Shown piece by piece: positions 1 to 8,000 of a stretch of 8,796 bases of DNA. The notes beneath the pieces were generated by a model. That model had not been told where the DNA came from. It saw only the letters and a list, made by a program, of their open reading frames with translations, and ran no database searches. The stretch lies in the NCBI GenBank assembly GCA_002451715.1, contig DKDD01000082.1, positions 1-8,796 on the forward strand, written 5' to 3'. Position 1 is the first letter of the stretch. Each line of letters starts with the position of its first letter. The DNA comes from Ruminococcaceae bacterium UBA6857 (GTDB taxonomy: Bacteria; Bacillota; Clostridia; Oscillospirales; Acutalibacteraceae). Position numbers and translations under genes: made by a program.

Positions 1-1496
1 GAGCCTGCCCACTGAGGCATGGTGTCCGTCTCGCGCTTAGCGTCGCCGCCGCAGACGGGGCACTTGCAGTTTACAAACGAATCTATCTTGGCAAGCGGAC
101 TTTCGCCGTCCTGGCCGGGCTCAAAGTTTTCGACGTTCGGAAGCTTCAGCGGAAGCTCGTCATACGGAACGGGAACCATACCGCACTTCGGGCAGTAGAC
201 AATCGGAATAGGCTCGCCCCAATAACGCTGACGGTTGAACGCCCAGTCTTTCATCTTATACTGAACACCCTTTTCGCCAATGCCCTTTTCTTTGAGGAAG
301 TCAAGCATTTTTTCAATTGCTTCTTCCTTTTTCTTGCAGCCGTTGAGGAAGTCGGAGTTGACAACTTCGCCGTCGCCGGTATAGGCTTTTTCGTTGATGT
401 CGCCGCCCTTGATTACTTCGATGATATCAACGCCGAACTTCTTTGCAAAGTCATAGTCACGCTGGTCGTGAGCGGGAACTGCCATGATTGCGCCGGTACC
501 GTAGCCCATCATTACGTAATCGGAAATGAAAACGGGAATTTCTTTTCCGTTAACGGGGTTGATTGCCGAAAAACCGTCAAGGCGAACGCCGGTCTTGTCT
601 TTGACAAGCTGAGTTCTTTCAAATTCGGTTTTCTTTGCACATTCGGCTCTGTAGTCTTCAACTGCGTCAAAGTTTTTGATGCGGTCTTTATACTTATCAA
701 GAAGCGGATGCTCCGGAGCCATAACCATGAAAGTTACGCCGAAAAGAGTATCCGGACGGGTCGTGTAAATTCTGAAGCTTTCGTCGATATCTTTAAGCTT
801 GAAAACAACAAATGCGCCGGTTGATTTTCCGATCCAGTTTTCCTGCTGAAGGCGGATATTCGGAAGATAGTTAACTTCGTCAAGACCCTGAAGAAGCTTG
901 TCGGCATATTCGGTAATGCGAAGATACCAAACGTCCTTGGACTTTTGAACAATTTCACTGTGGCAGATATCGCACTTGCCGCCCTGGGAGTCTTCGTTTG
1001 AAAGAACAACTTTGCACGACGGGCAATAGTTGACAAGAGTCTTATCTCTGAAAGCAAGACCGTGTTCAAACATTTTGAGGAAGATCCACTGAGTCCACTT
1101 ATAGTATTCTTCCTGCGTGGTATCAATAACTCTTGTCCAGTCAAAGGAGAAACCGACCCTTTTAAGCTGGCTTGAGAATTTTTCGATGTTCATATCGGTA
1201 ACTTTTCTCGGATGGATACCGGTTTTGATTGCGTAGTTTTCCGTCGGAAGTCCGTAAGCGTCAAAGCCGATTGGGAAAAGGACGTTATAGCCTTCCATTC
1301 TGCGCTTTCTTGAGATTACTTCAAGACCCGAATAAGCCTTGATGTGGCCGACGTGCATTCCCGCTCCGCTTGGATAAGGGAACTCGACAAGGCCATAAAA
1401 CTTTTTCTTGTCGGAATTATCCTGAGCATGAAAAACGCCGAGCTCTTCCCATTTTTCCTGCCACTTTGTCTCTGTCTTTTTAAAGTTGTAATTCAA
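1..1496 (-). CDS. leuS: Leucyl-tRNA synthetase, N-terminal 498 residues (3' end cut by window edge)
   Basis: Class I aminoacyl-tRNA synthetase that charges tRNA-Leu with leucine in the cytoplasm and hydrolyses mischarged tRNA in its CP1 editing domain. I translated the minus strand from 1496 to the edge and found no stop. Seen: the start MNYNFKKTETKWQEKW; the HIGH-type motif HVGH at residues 48-51 after EFPYPSGAGM; a zinc-type cluster C158/C161/C175/C178; editing-domain motifs TTRPDTLFGVTF at 245-256 and GTGAIMAVPAHDQRDYDFA at 333-351, with D344 in the place of the conserved editing-site Asp; RQRYWGEPIPI at 422-432; and a second Cys group C435/C438/C479/C482, leading into RETDTMPQWAG at the edge. 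The KMSKS loop, anticodon-binding domain and C-terminal domain should lie beyond the window, since the family is usually 800-860 aa. The gene is last in the visible operon, 19 bp after rsfS. The TTG start fits the family N-terminus and a GGAG site 8 nt upstream. An in-frame GTG three codons earlier has no such site. Confidence 0.96.
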   Translation of the reverse strand, partial: MNYNFKKTETKWQEKWEELGVFHAQDNSDKKKFYGLVEFPYPSGAGMHVGHIKAYSGLEVISRKRRMEGYNVLFPIGFDAYGLPTENYAIKTGIHPRKVTDMNIEKFSSQLKRVGFSFDWTRVIDTTQEEYYKWTQWIFLKMFEHGLAFRDKTLVNYCPSCKVVLSNEDSQGGKCDICHSEIVQKSKDVWYLRITEYADKLLQGLDEVNYLPNIRLQQENWIGKSTGAFVVFKLKDIDESFRIYTTRPDTLFGVTFMVMAPEHPLLDKYKDRIKNFDAVEDYRAECAKKTEFERTQLVKDKTGVRLDGFSAINPVNGKEIPVFISDYVMMGYGTGAIMAVPAHDQRDYDFAKKFGVDIIEVIKGGDINEKAYTGDGEVVNSDFLNGCKKKEEAIEKMLDFLKEKGIGEKGVQYKMKDWAFNRQRYWGEPIPIVYCPKCGMVPVPYDELPLKLPNVENFEPGQDGESPLAKIDSFVNCKCPVCGGDAKRETDTMPQWAG

Positions 1497-1504
1497 GTTT
1501 ATCA

Positions 1505-1508
1505 CTCC
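1505..1508 (-). promoter_or_regulatory. Shine-Dalgarno GGAG deciding the TTG start of leuS
   Basis: GGAG lies 8 nt upstream of the TTG at 1496-1494. It supports TTG over the in-frame GTG at 1505-1503, whose first base is the last G of this motif. An out-of-frame ATG overlaps the rsfS stop (TAATG) but runs into a stop after four codons, so it is not the start. Confidence 0.7.
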
Positions 1509-1515
1509 GTATACA

Positions 1516-1881
1516 TTAATCTCTGTTGTCTGCAATATCGCTGATATCGGCCTCTTCGGCGTCTGACCAAAGGCGTTCAAGGTTATAAAATTCGCGGCTT
1601 TCGCCCGTGAAAACATGAACGATCACCGAACCGTAATCAAGCAAAATCCAGCCCGTTGCCTTTCCTTCAACGTGAGCCGGCTCAATGCCCTTTTGGCTCA
1701 TCTCGTATTCAACCTCATCGGCAAGCGACTTGACGTGAGTGTTTGAAGTACCGGAAGCGATTACAAAATAATCGGCAACAATTGAAAGTTCGGTAATATG
1801 CAAAGCTTTGATGTCAATTGCCTTTTTCTTATCAAGAACCTTGACAATTTCTCTTGTGAGTTCAAGTTCGTTCGATAGCAT
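1516..1881 (-). CDS. rsfS: Ribosome silencing factor RsfS (Iojap/YbeB family)
   Basis: Small protein that in this family binds ribosomal protein L14 on the 50S subunit and blocks subunit joining, lowering translation when nutrients are short. With the ATG at 1881 it has 121 residues, close to the usual 105-120. Seen: ADYFVIASGTSNTHVKSLAD at 36-55, HVEG at 70-73, GWILLDYGSVIVHVF at 77-91 and EFYNLERLW at 97-105, all in family order, then an acidic tail (SDAEEADISDIADNRD). A TTG in frame at 1902 would add seven residues (LPKPKET), but it has no ribosome binding site and the family N-terminus fits the ATG. The start lies 20 bp inside the nadD-yqeK coding end with only a weak purine-rich AAAGAAA ahead of it, so translation probably depends on coupling to the upstream gene. 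leuS begins 19 bp after its stop. Confidence 0.95.
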   Translation of the reverse strand: MLSNELELTREIVKVLDKKKAIDIKALHITELSIVADYFVIASGTSNTHVKSLADEVEYEMSQKGIEPAHVEGKATGWILLDYGSVIVHVFTGESREFYNLERLWSDAEEADISDIADNRD

Positions 1882-3073
1882 CGTTTCTTTCGGTTTCGGC
1901 AACGGTGATGCCGAGAATAATCAGTTCGTTATAAAACGCAAGGCTGTCGGGATGAATGACAAGCTCGCTTTTTGAAAGCTTTTTAAGGGTATATTTAAGC
2001 GAATAAAGCGCCGCTTTTTCAAGGCTTTCTTTTGAAAGCGCACGCATAACGTCAACGTCGGGATAATCGCGCTCGGCGGAAATATAATCCGCAATATAGA
2101 CGATTTTTTCAAGAAGCGTCATTCCTGCTTTTCCCGTTGTGTGATAGCGCACGGCGGAAAGGATCTCTTCATCGTCTATTGAAAGTTCGTTTTTAATATA
2201 GATCGGCGCGGTCATTGCGTGCCAAAGCTTCGGGTTATTTTTTTCAACCTGATTTAAGATTATATCATCACTTTCAAATAATTGCAACTGTCTTTCATTC
2301 GTTTCGTTTTTTGTGATGTCATGAACAAGACCTGCAAGATATGCCTTTTCTTCGTCCGCGCCGAAACGGGCGGCAAGCTCCTTTGCGCTGTCGGCAACGC
2401 CGAGCGAATGAACAAAGCGGTGGGTATCAAGGCGTTCTTTCAAAAGCGCTTTGATTTTTTCATAGGACGCGGCGGTATAGAAAGATTTTTCTTTGATATA
2501 TTCATTTGCTTTTTCGGTGAGCATAAAGCTTAAATCGCCGCCTTCCTTTGCTTTTTTGCGCACTTCGGTTGAAGAAAGCTCAACCGGTTCGCAGTCAAGA
2601 ATAATATAATCTTTTTCTTTGAGTTTCAAAACGTTTTTGCAGTAATCCGAAAGCATTTTTTCGCTCACAGCGTTTTCCCTCGTCATGACGCAGAGAGTTG
2701 ACATTTTTAAAATATCATCAAAGCGAAACCAGCGGTCAAAGCTCAAAAGCATATCGGAACCGATAATTAGAAAAAATTCATCGGACGGATAAAGCTTTTT
2801 AAGTTCTTCAAGCGTTTTTACGGTATAGCTTTTTCCCTGCCGCTTAATTTCAAGGTCGGAGACAAAAAATTTTTCGCCGCAAAAAGTTCTTTTGCAAAGT
2901 TCAAGCCTGTCTTTGCTTTTAAGAAGTTCGTGCGCGATTTTATGTGGCGGAACAAACGCCGGCATAACAATCACCTTGTCGAGCTTTGCACCCTCAATCG
3001 CCTTTTCGGCAAGGCGAAGATGGGCAAGGTGCGGCGGATTGAACGTTCCTCCGAAGAGACCGATTCTGCTCAT
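1862..3073 (-). CDS. nadD-yqeK: Fused nicotinate-nucleotide adenylyltransferase (NadD) and HD-domain Ap4A hydrolase (YqeK)
   Basis: A 403-residue protein with two enzymes in one open frame. Residues 1-198 are NadD, which joins nicotinate mononucleotide to AMP from ATP, giving deamido-NAD. The nucleotide-binding signature GGTFNPPHLAHLRLAEKA runs 8-25 (H15 and H18), with MPAFVPPHK at 37-45, IIGSDM at 103-108 and the SSTEVR motif at 167-172. Residues about 203-395 are an HD-superfamily domain of the YqeK type, a family known to split Ap4A symmetrically into two ADP. Its likely metal ligands are H222 (RFVHSLGV), H251-D252 (GLVHDITKN), H285 (HAMTAP), H311 (RYHTTGKAG) and D329 (IVYIADYISAERD). NadD's usual end (here EYIKEKSFYT) meets the YqeK start (YEKIKALLKERL) with a linker of only about five residues. 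The start ATG overlaps the yhbY stop (ATGA), with GGAA 7 nt upstream. Stand-alone NadD and YqeK are each near 190-200 aa, so both halves are full length. Confidence 0.95.
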   Translation of the reverse strand: MSRIGLFGGTFNPPHLAHLRLAEKAIEGAKLDKVIVMPAFVPPHKIAHELLKSKDRLELCKRTFCGEKFFVSDLEIKRQGKSYTVKTLEELKKLYPSDEFFLIIGSDMLLSFDRWFRFDDILKMSTLCVMTRENAVSEKMLSDYCKNVLKLKEKDYIILDCEPVELSSTEVRKKAKEGGDLSFMLTEKANEYIKEKSFYTAASYEKIKALLKERLDTHRFVHSLGVADSAKELAARFGADEEKAYLAGLVHDITKNETNERQLQLFESDDIILNQVEKNNPKLWHAMTAPIYIKNELSIDDEEILSAVRYHTTGKAGMTLLEKIVYIADYISAERDYPDVDVMRALSKESLEKAALYSLKYTLKKLSKSELVIHPDSLAFYNELIILGITVAETERNDAIERT

Positions 3074-3465
3074 TTTCTTTTTCCGATTGCTTTAACGGTG
3101 AAGCGTTTTTGTGCCGCGCGCTCTTTATAAAGCTTTTCTTTTGCTTTTTTTGCGGCAAGCTTTTTGTTCTTTTCTTTTTGAGCGGCTTTTTGTTTGAGTT
3201 CTTCGCTTTCGCGATAGAGAACGATTACTCCGCCGATGACCTGAATGACTTCGGCGCCGGTTTTTTCGGCAATTTCGTTTGCCGCGTCGCGAACGGAAAT
3301 CGGAGAAGAATCAAGCAAAACTTTGAGCTTGATAAGCTCCCTTGCGCGAAGTGCGTCATCGGTCTGCTTGATGATTCCGTCGTTAAGTCCGCCTTTTCCG
3401 ATTTGAAAAAGCGGTTCGAGTGAATTTGCTTTTGCGCGCCATGCGGCACGTTCTTTTCCTGTCAT
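3070..3465 (-). CDS. yhbY: YhbY-type ribosome assembly RNA-binding protein with basic tail
   Basis: CRS1-YhbY (CRM) domain protein. Relatives associate with pre-50S ribosomal particles and bind RNA. Seen: RAKANSLEPLFQIGKGGLND at 10-29, holding the GKGG loop typical of the domain; RARELIKLKVL at 40-50; and the closing strand IQVIGGVIVLYR at 74-85. The domain therefore fills residues 1-86. The remaining 45 residues form a strongly basic tail with 15 Lys and 3 Arg, probably helical and unstructured off the ribosome. E. coli YhbY is about 97 aa and lacks such a tail, so this protein is longer at 131 aa. AGGAG at 3474-3478 sits 8 nt before the ATG. The stop overlaps the next start by 4 bp. In many Firmicutes yhbY sits beside obg and nadD; here the nadD side is kept and obg is not in view. 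Confidence 0.93.
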   Translation of the reverse strand: MTGKERAAWRAKANSLEPLFQIGKGGLNDGIIKQTDDALRARELIKLKVLLDSSPISVRDAANEIAEKTGAEVIQVIGGVIVLYRESEELKQKAAQKEKNKKLAAKKAKEKLYKERAAQKRFTVKAIGKRK

Positions 3466-3487
3466 ATATGTGTCTCCTGTATTAAGT

Positions 3488-4078
3488 TTATTTCAAATAA
3501 TCGGGCAGCGCTTCTGTAAGCCTTCGCAGTGCATTGCCGCGGTGGCTGATTTTGTCTTTTTCTTCGGCTGAAAGTTCGGCAAAGCTTTTTTCGCCGACCA
3601 TGAACACTGGATCATAGCCGAAGCCGTTGTTTCCGTGCTTTTCAAAGCCGATTTTTCCCTCGCACTTTCCGTCAACGGTGAATTTTCTCCCGTCGGGGAA
3701 ACAGACGCAGACCGTGCAGACAAAGCGCGCGGTGCGTTTTTCTTCGGGTACGTTTTCAAGATTTTTGAGAAGTTTTTGAATGTTCGCTTCGTCGTTTCCG
3801 TGTTCGCCGCTGTAGCGTGCGGAGTATACGCCCGGTTCGCCGCCGAGAAAATCAACGGCAAGACCGCTGTCGTCCGCAATGCAAGGCATTCCGCTTTCCT
3901 TGCAGCCGCTTTCGGCTTTGAGAACGGCGTTTTCAAGAAAAGTTGTTCCGGTTTCTTCAACGTCGGTGAGGGTGAGTCCCGCCATTTCGGCAGTAAGTAC
4001 CTCAACGCCGAGCGGAGACAAAATGCGCTGCATTTCGCCCTGCTTTTTCATATTATGTGTTGCAATGATGAATTTCAT
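3488..4078 (-). CDS. rdgB: XTP/dITP diphosphatase (RdgB/HAM1 family)
   Basis: Cytoplasmic house-cleaning enzyme that hydrolyses dITP, ITP and XTP to monophosphates and pyrophosphate, keeping deaminated purines out of DNA and RNA. All family motifs are present in the 196 residues: the N-terminal phosphate loop ATHNMKK at 6-12, acidic EETGTTFLENA at 41-51, the metal/catalytic DDSGL at 69-73, GVYSARYSG at 83-91, the base-recognition stretch NGFGYDPVF at 151-159 and SHRGNAL at 178-184. Length and order are normal. The start ATG shares its first base with the ftsY stop (TAATG). The ribosome binding site GAGGA lies inside the last ftsY codons, so the two genes look translationally coupled. yhbY follows after 22 bp. 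The gene symbol follows the E. coli name. Confidence 0.97.
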   Translation of the reverse strand: MKFIIATHNMKKQGEMQRILSPLGVEVLTAEMAGLTLTDVEETGTTFLENAVLKAESGCKESGMPCIADDSGLAVDFLGGEPGVYSARYSGEHGNDEANIQKLLKNLENVPEEKRTARFVCTVCVCFPDGRKFTVDGKCEGKIGFEKHGNNGFGYDPVFMVGEKSFAELSAEEKDKISHRGNALRRLTEALPDYLK

Positions 4079-5016
4079 TATTCGTCCTCATCTTTATGGG
4101 TTTCTGCGGTATTTTCAAAAAGGGCTTTTGCAAAAACTTTTTCGTTGAACGGCTGAAGGTCATCGATTTTTTCGCCGACACCGATGTATTTTATCGGAAG
4201 TTTAAGTTCGTTTTTGATTCCGAGAACAACGCCGCCTCTTGCCGTTCCGTCAAGCTTTGTGAGAATGATTCCCGTGAGTTCGGCAACCTGCATGAACTCT
4301 TTCGCCTGACTGATTGCGTTTTGACCGGTTGTTGCGTCAAGAACAAGGAAAATTTCGCGGTCGGCATAGGGAAGTTCCTTTTCAACAACACGATAGATTT
4401 TTGCAAGCTCATCCATAAGGTTCTTTTTGTTGTGGAGTCTGCCTGCGGTGTCGATGATGATGATGTCGCTGTCTCTTGCGATACCTGCCTGAATGGTGTC
4501 ATAAACAACGGCGGCGGGATCGGAGCCTTCGGCATGCTTGATCATTTCAACGCCTGCGCGGTCTGCCCAAACCTGAAGCTGTTCAATTGCCGCGGCGCGG
4601 AAAGTATCCGCCGCACCGAGAATGACCTTTTTGCCCTCGGCTTTATACATTGCCGCCATTTTTCCGATTGTTGTTGTTTTGCCCACGCCGTTGACGCCGA
4701 TTACAAGAATGATTGAGGGAATTGTAATAAGACCCCAATCTTCGCCCTTATCAAGCATACCTGCGATGATATCGGCGATAACCATTTTTGCGTGTTTCGG
4801 GTTGCGAACTTCGTTCTTTTTGACTCTTTCGCGAAGCTCATCAACAATTTTTACAGCGGTTGTTACGCCGACGTCCGCCATGATGAGCGCTTCTTCAAGG
4901 TCGTCATAAAGGTCGTCGGTAATTTCTTCATATGCGCCGAGAACGTCTTCAAGCTTTTGGTCAAGACCCTCGCGCGTTTTTTTAAGGCCGAAGCCGAATT
5001 TTTTGAAAATGCCCAT
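4078..5016 (-). CDS. ftsY: Signal recognition particle receptor FtsY (SRP GTPase)
   Basis: Receptor GTPase that pairs with Ffh on the SRP and delivers translating ribosomes to the Sec translocon at the inner face of the membrane. The 312 residues cover the N domain (about 15-95) and G domain (about 100-300). GTPase motifs are all intact: GVNGVGKTTT at 107-116, DTFRAAA at 137-143, DTAGR at 189-193, TKLDG at 253-257 and the closing GVGEKIDDLQPF at 279-290. There is no long acidic A domain as in E. coli. The protein begins with a short basic, aromatic segment (MGIFKKFGFGLKK) that could form the amphipathic lipid-binding helix known in this family. The tail THKDEDE is acidic. AGGAGG at 5022-5027 gives a strong start. 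smc lies 32 bp upstream, a common Firmicute arrangement, and rdgB overlaps its stop by one base. Confidence 0.98.
   Translation of the reverse strand: MGIFKKFGFGLKKTREGLDQKLEDVLGAYEEITDDLYDDLEEALIMADVGVTTAVKIVDELRERVKKNEVRNPKHAKMVIADIIAGMLDKGEDWGLITIPSIILVIGVNGVGKTTTIGKMAAMYKAEGKKVILGAADTFRAAAIEQLQVWADRAGVEMIKHAEGSDPAAVVYDTIQAGIARDSDIIIIDTAGRLHNKKNLMDELAKIYRVVEKELPYADREIFLVLDATTGQNAISQAKEFMQVAELTGIILTKLDGTARGGVVLGIKNELKLPIKYIGVGEKIDDLQPFNEKVFAKALFENTAETHKDEDE
4085..4089 (-). promoter_or_regulatory. Ribosome binding site of rdgB nested in the ftsY coding end
   Basis: GAGGA lies 6 nt before the rdgB ATG and is built from the Asp-Glu-Asp-Glu codons that end ftsY. Part of that acidic C-terminal tail may therefore reflect the need for a ribosome binding site as well as protein function. 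Confidence 0.7.
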
Positions 5017-5021
5017 AAGTG

Positions 5022-5027
5022 CCTCCT
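5022..5027 (-). promoter_or_regulatory. Strong ribosome binding site of ftsY (AGGAGG)
   Basis: A full AGGAGG lies 5 nt before the ftsY ATG, in the 32-bp gap after the smc stop. It is the best ribosome binding site in the window. I see no promoter or terminator hairpin in this gap, which fits readthrough from smc. Confidence 0.75.
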
Positions 5028-5048
5028 GTTGTTTTTATATCAATATAC

Positions 5049-8000
5049 TTAGGTTACTCCGAGTTTTCCGGCGAGCTCCGCTGTTTTGAGTTCAAGCAGT
5101 TTTGAAACGCCCTGTTCCTGCATTGTGATTCCGTAAAGCATATCCGCTTCTTCCATTGTTCCGCGGCGGTGAGTGATGAGAATGAACTGGGTGTTCTTTG
5201 TCATTCTTCTGACATACTGCGCGTAACGCGTTACATTTGCGTCGTCAAGTGCGGCTTCAACTTCGTCGAAAATACAGAACGGAGCCGGGTTGACTTTGAG
5301 AATCGCAAACAAAAGCGCAATTGCGGAAAGTCCTTTTTCGCCGCCCGAAAGCGCATCAAGCCGCTTTACGTTTTTGCCGGGCGGCTGAAGTCTTATATCA
5401 ATTTCACTTTCAAGAACATCGGCAGGGTCAACAAGAACAATTTCCGCCTTTCCGCCGCCGAAAAGTTCTTTGAAAGTTTCGCCGAAATACTGATTGATGA
5501 GCGCAAACTTTTCGCGGAATTGATTTGCCATTTTTCCGGTGAGGTCGGTGATAAGCTTTGAAAGTTCGTCTTTTGAACGTTCAACGTCCGAAAGCTGAGA
5601 CGACATGAATTCATAGCGTTCGCTGACTTCTTTATATTCGTCGATTGCCGAAACATTGACCGAACCGAGGGCGCGGATCCTGTTTTTGATTTCGCCGAGT
5701 CTACGTTTTGAACCCACGGGGTCATCAGTTTTTTCGCTTTGCGCCGAGGCTTCTCTCAGCGTGAGCTGATATTCGTCATAAAGCTTTGAAATTGTTTCGT
5801 CAAGTTCAAGAAGCATTGTTTCTTTTCGCTCTTCAAGTCTTGCTTTTTCGCCGCCGACGGTTTCGCGCTCGGCGCTTTTTTCGCGTTCGAGAGTACGAAG
5901 GTTTCCGGACTGCTCTTCCTTTTCGGTGCGCTCTTTTTGAAGAAGAACGATTTTTTCCTTGCTTTCGCTGCCGCTTTTGCGAAGCGCGGCGGCTTTTTCT
6001 TTCAGTTCTTCAATAAGCGAGCGAAGTTCGGCGTTTTTCTCTTTGATTTCTTCAATCTCTTCGTCAAGCTGTTTATCCTTGTTTTCGTGGCTCAAAAGGC
6101 GGGCAACGAGAAGGTTCATCGCCTGTGTTCTTGCGGCAAGGTCCTTGTCCGCATCGTGAAGATCAAGGCTGAGTTTTGAAATTTCCGACGTGATTTTTTC
6201 GCGTTCAAGAGAAAGTTCACCTTTCTTTTCGCCGAGGGAGGAAAGCTTTTCTTCGTTTTCTTCGATTGATTTTGAAAGAAGTCTGCTTTCTTCGCTTGCT
6301 TTTTCAAAAGCTTCTTCAAACAAAGAGAGACGTTCGGTGCAGTTTTCTTTTTCGTTTTGAAGTTCCGAAAATGCGTTTTTCGAAGTGAGATACTGTTCGT
6401 CCGAAAGCTTTTTTTCGCCCTCAAGGCGGATTTTTTCTTCCTGTTTTGAAAGAAGTTCACCCTTTGCGGCGTCGAGTTCGGCTTCCGCTTTTGAAATGCT
6501 TTCGCAAAGTTCGTCATAGCTTTTTTGCATTTCGTCGGTTTCTTTTTGAAGAGCGGAATGTTTTTTTGAAAGGCGTTCGATTTCGCTTGCGCGGGAAAGA
6601 ATACCTGCGTTTTTGCTTTGCGAACCGCCGGTCATTGAGCCGCCTGCATTGATAATCTGACCGTCAAGGGTGACGATTTTGAAGTGATAGGAATATTTTT
6701 TTGCAAGCGCGATTGCACAGTCGATATCTTCGCAAACCGCGATTCTTCCGAGAAGCGAACGAATAATTTCATCATACTCTTTGTCATATGACACAAGTTC
6801 GTTCGCCATTCCGACAAAGCCTTCGCATTTTTCAAGTCCCTTTTCGTCAAAGCTTTTTGCGCGGACAGAAGAAACGGGCTGAAAAGTTGCGCGTCCTGCG
6901 CCGTTTCGCTTGAGATAATTGATTGCGTTTTTGGCGTCGTTTTCGGTTTTGCAAACGATGTTTTGAACGGCATTGCCGAGTGCGGTTTCGATTGCAACGG
7001 TATAGTCCTGTTCCATCGAAATGATTTTTGAAACCGTTCCGATGATTCCGGAAAGTGCGCCTTTTGCACCCTCTTTTACAACGGTTTTGACCGAACCGGA
7101 ATAGCCGTCCATGTTTTTTTCAAGGTCTTCAAGCATTTTTCTTTTTGAAAGAAGGTGCTGAAGTTCAAAAAGCTTTCCGTCAAGGCCGCGCTTGAGCTTG
7201 TCCGCCTTTTGGTTCCTTGTTTCAAGGCGAAGCGCAATGCCGTCTGCGGTATTTGAAAGTGCGGTGATTTCTTCGGTTACTTTTTCAAGTTCAAGTTTTT
7301 TCTTTTCTTTTTCCGCTTCAAAAATTTTGAGGCTTTCTTCGCGCTGTTTAATGAGCGAATCAATCGACTGCATACGCGAACGGATTTCATCCATTGAAGA
7401 GCGGGCGGTTGATTCATTTACTCTGCAATCGGCAAGTTTTGAAGTGAAAGCCGAAATTTCGGCGGTGAGTTTTGCCGTCAGTTCATCGAGCGACGCGCCC
7501 TCATGGCTTTTTTCTTCAAGGTCTTTTTTAACCTTTTCAAGTTCGGCACGTTTTTCTTTTGCAATCTGCTTGATTTGTGCAATAAGGTTTTCTTCGGTGT
7601 CGATTTCTTTTTGAAGTTGAGCGCGGTTTTGCTTTGAGTAATCTTTATCACCGAGGATTCGTTCAATCGTGCTTTTGTTGTGTTCAATCGAGTTTTGAAA
7701 AACGGCGCACTGACTGTCATAGGTTGAAGCGGTTTCTTCCGCGTCGGAGATATTTTGGCGGATTTCTTCAATTTTTACGGTGATATTCTGCGCTTCTTCA
7801 TATGAACTTTCGATTTTTTTGTCAATGTCGGAAAACTCGTTTTGAACGCGGTCATAGTGCGCGGTTGCGATTGCAATGCTGTCCTCCTGCTTTCTGATAT
7901 CGGCTTTGAGTTTGTCGATGTTATAAAGCCAAAGACCGATTTCAAGACCCTTTCTTTCTTCGGAAAGGACAAGGAATTTTTGCGCCTTTTCGCTTTGGGT

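Noticed and set aside
1882..1902. Upstream TTG as the rsfS start, adding seven residues.
   Set aside because: There is no ribosome binding site ahead of it, the extra residues do not fit the family, and the ATG at 1881 gives the expected length.
3635..4156. 173-codon plus-strand frame antisense to rdgB.
   Set aside because: rdgB has every family motif on the other strand; the antisense product is Phe/Ala-rich with no recognisable domain.
4096..4716. 206-codon plus-strand frame antisense to ftsY.
   Set aside because: It is the mirror of a strongly conserved GTPase gene, is rich in Phe and Cys as expected from reversed Lys/Glu/Ala codons, and has no ribosome binding site.
5017..5048. Possible terminator or promoter between smc and ftsY.
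   Set aside because: The 32-bp gap contains the AGGAGG site and some AT-rich bases but no stem-loop and no paired -35/-10 boxes.
6405..6425. A AAA AAG slippery-type heptamer in frame in smc, resembling a -1 frameshift site.
   Set aside because: A-rich Lys codon runs recur throughout this coiled-coil gene, smc is intact past this point, and I see no strong downstream stem.
7192..7614. 140-codon plus-strand frame antisense to the smc coiled coil, Ser/Phe-rich.
   Set aside because: The composition is what reversed Glu/Lys codons give; the antisense frames across smc share this bias.
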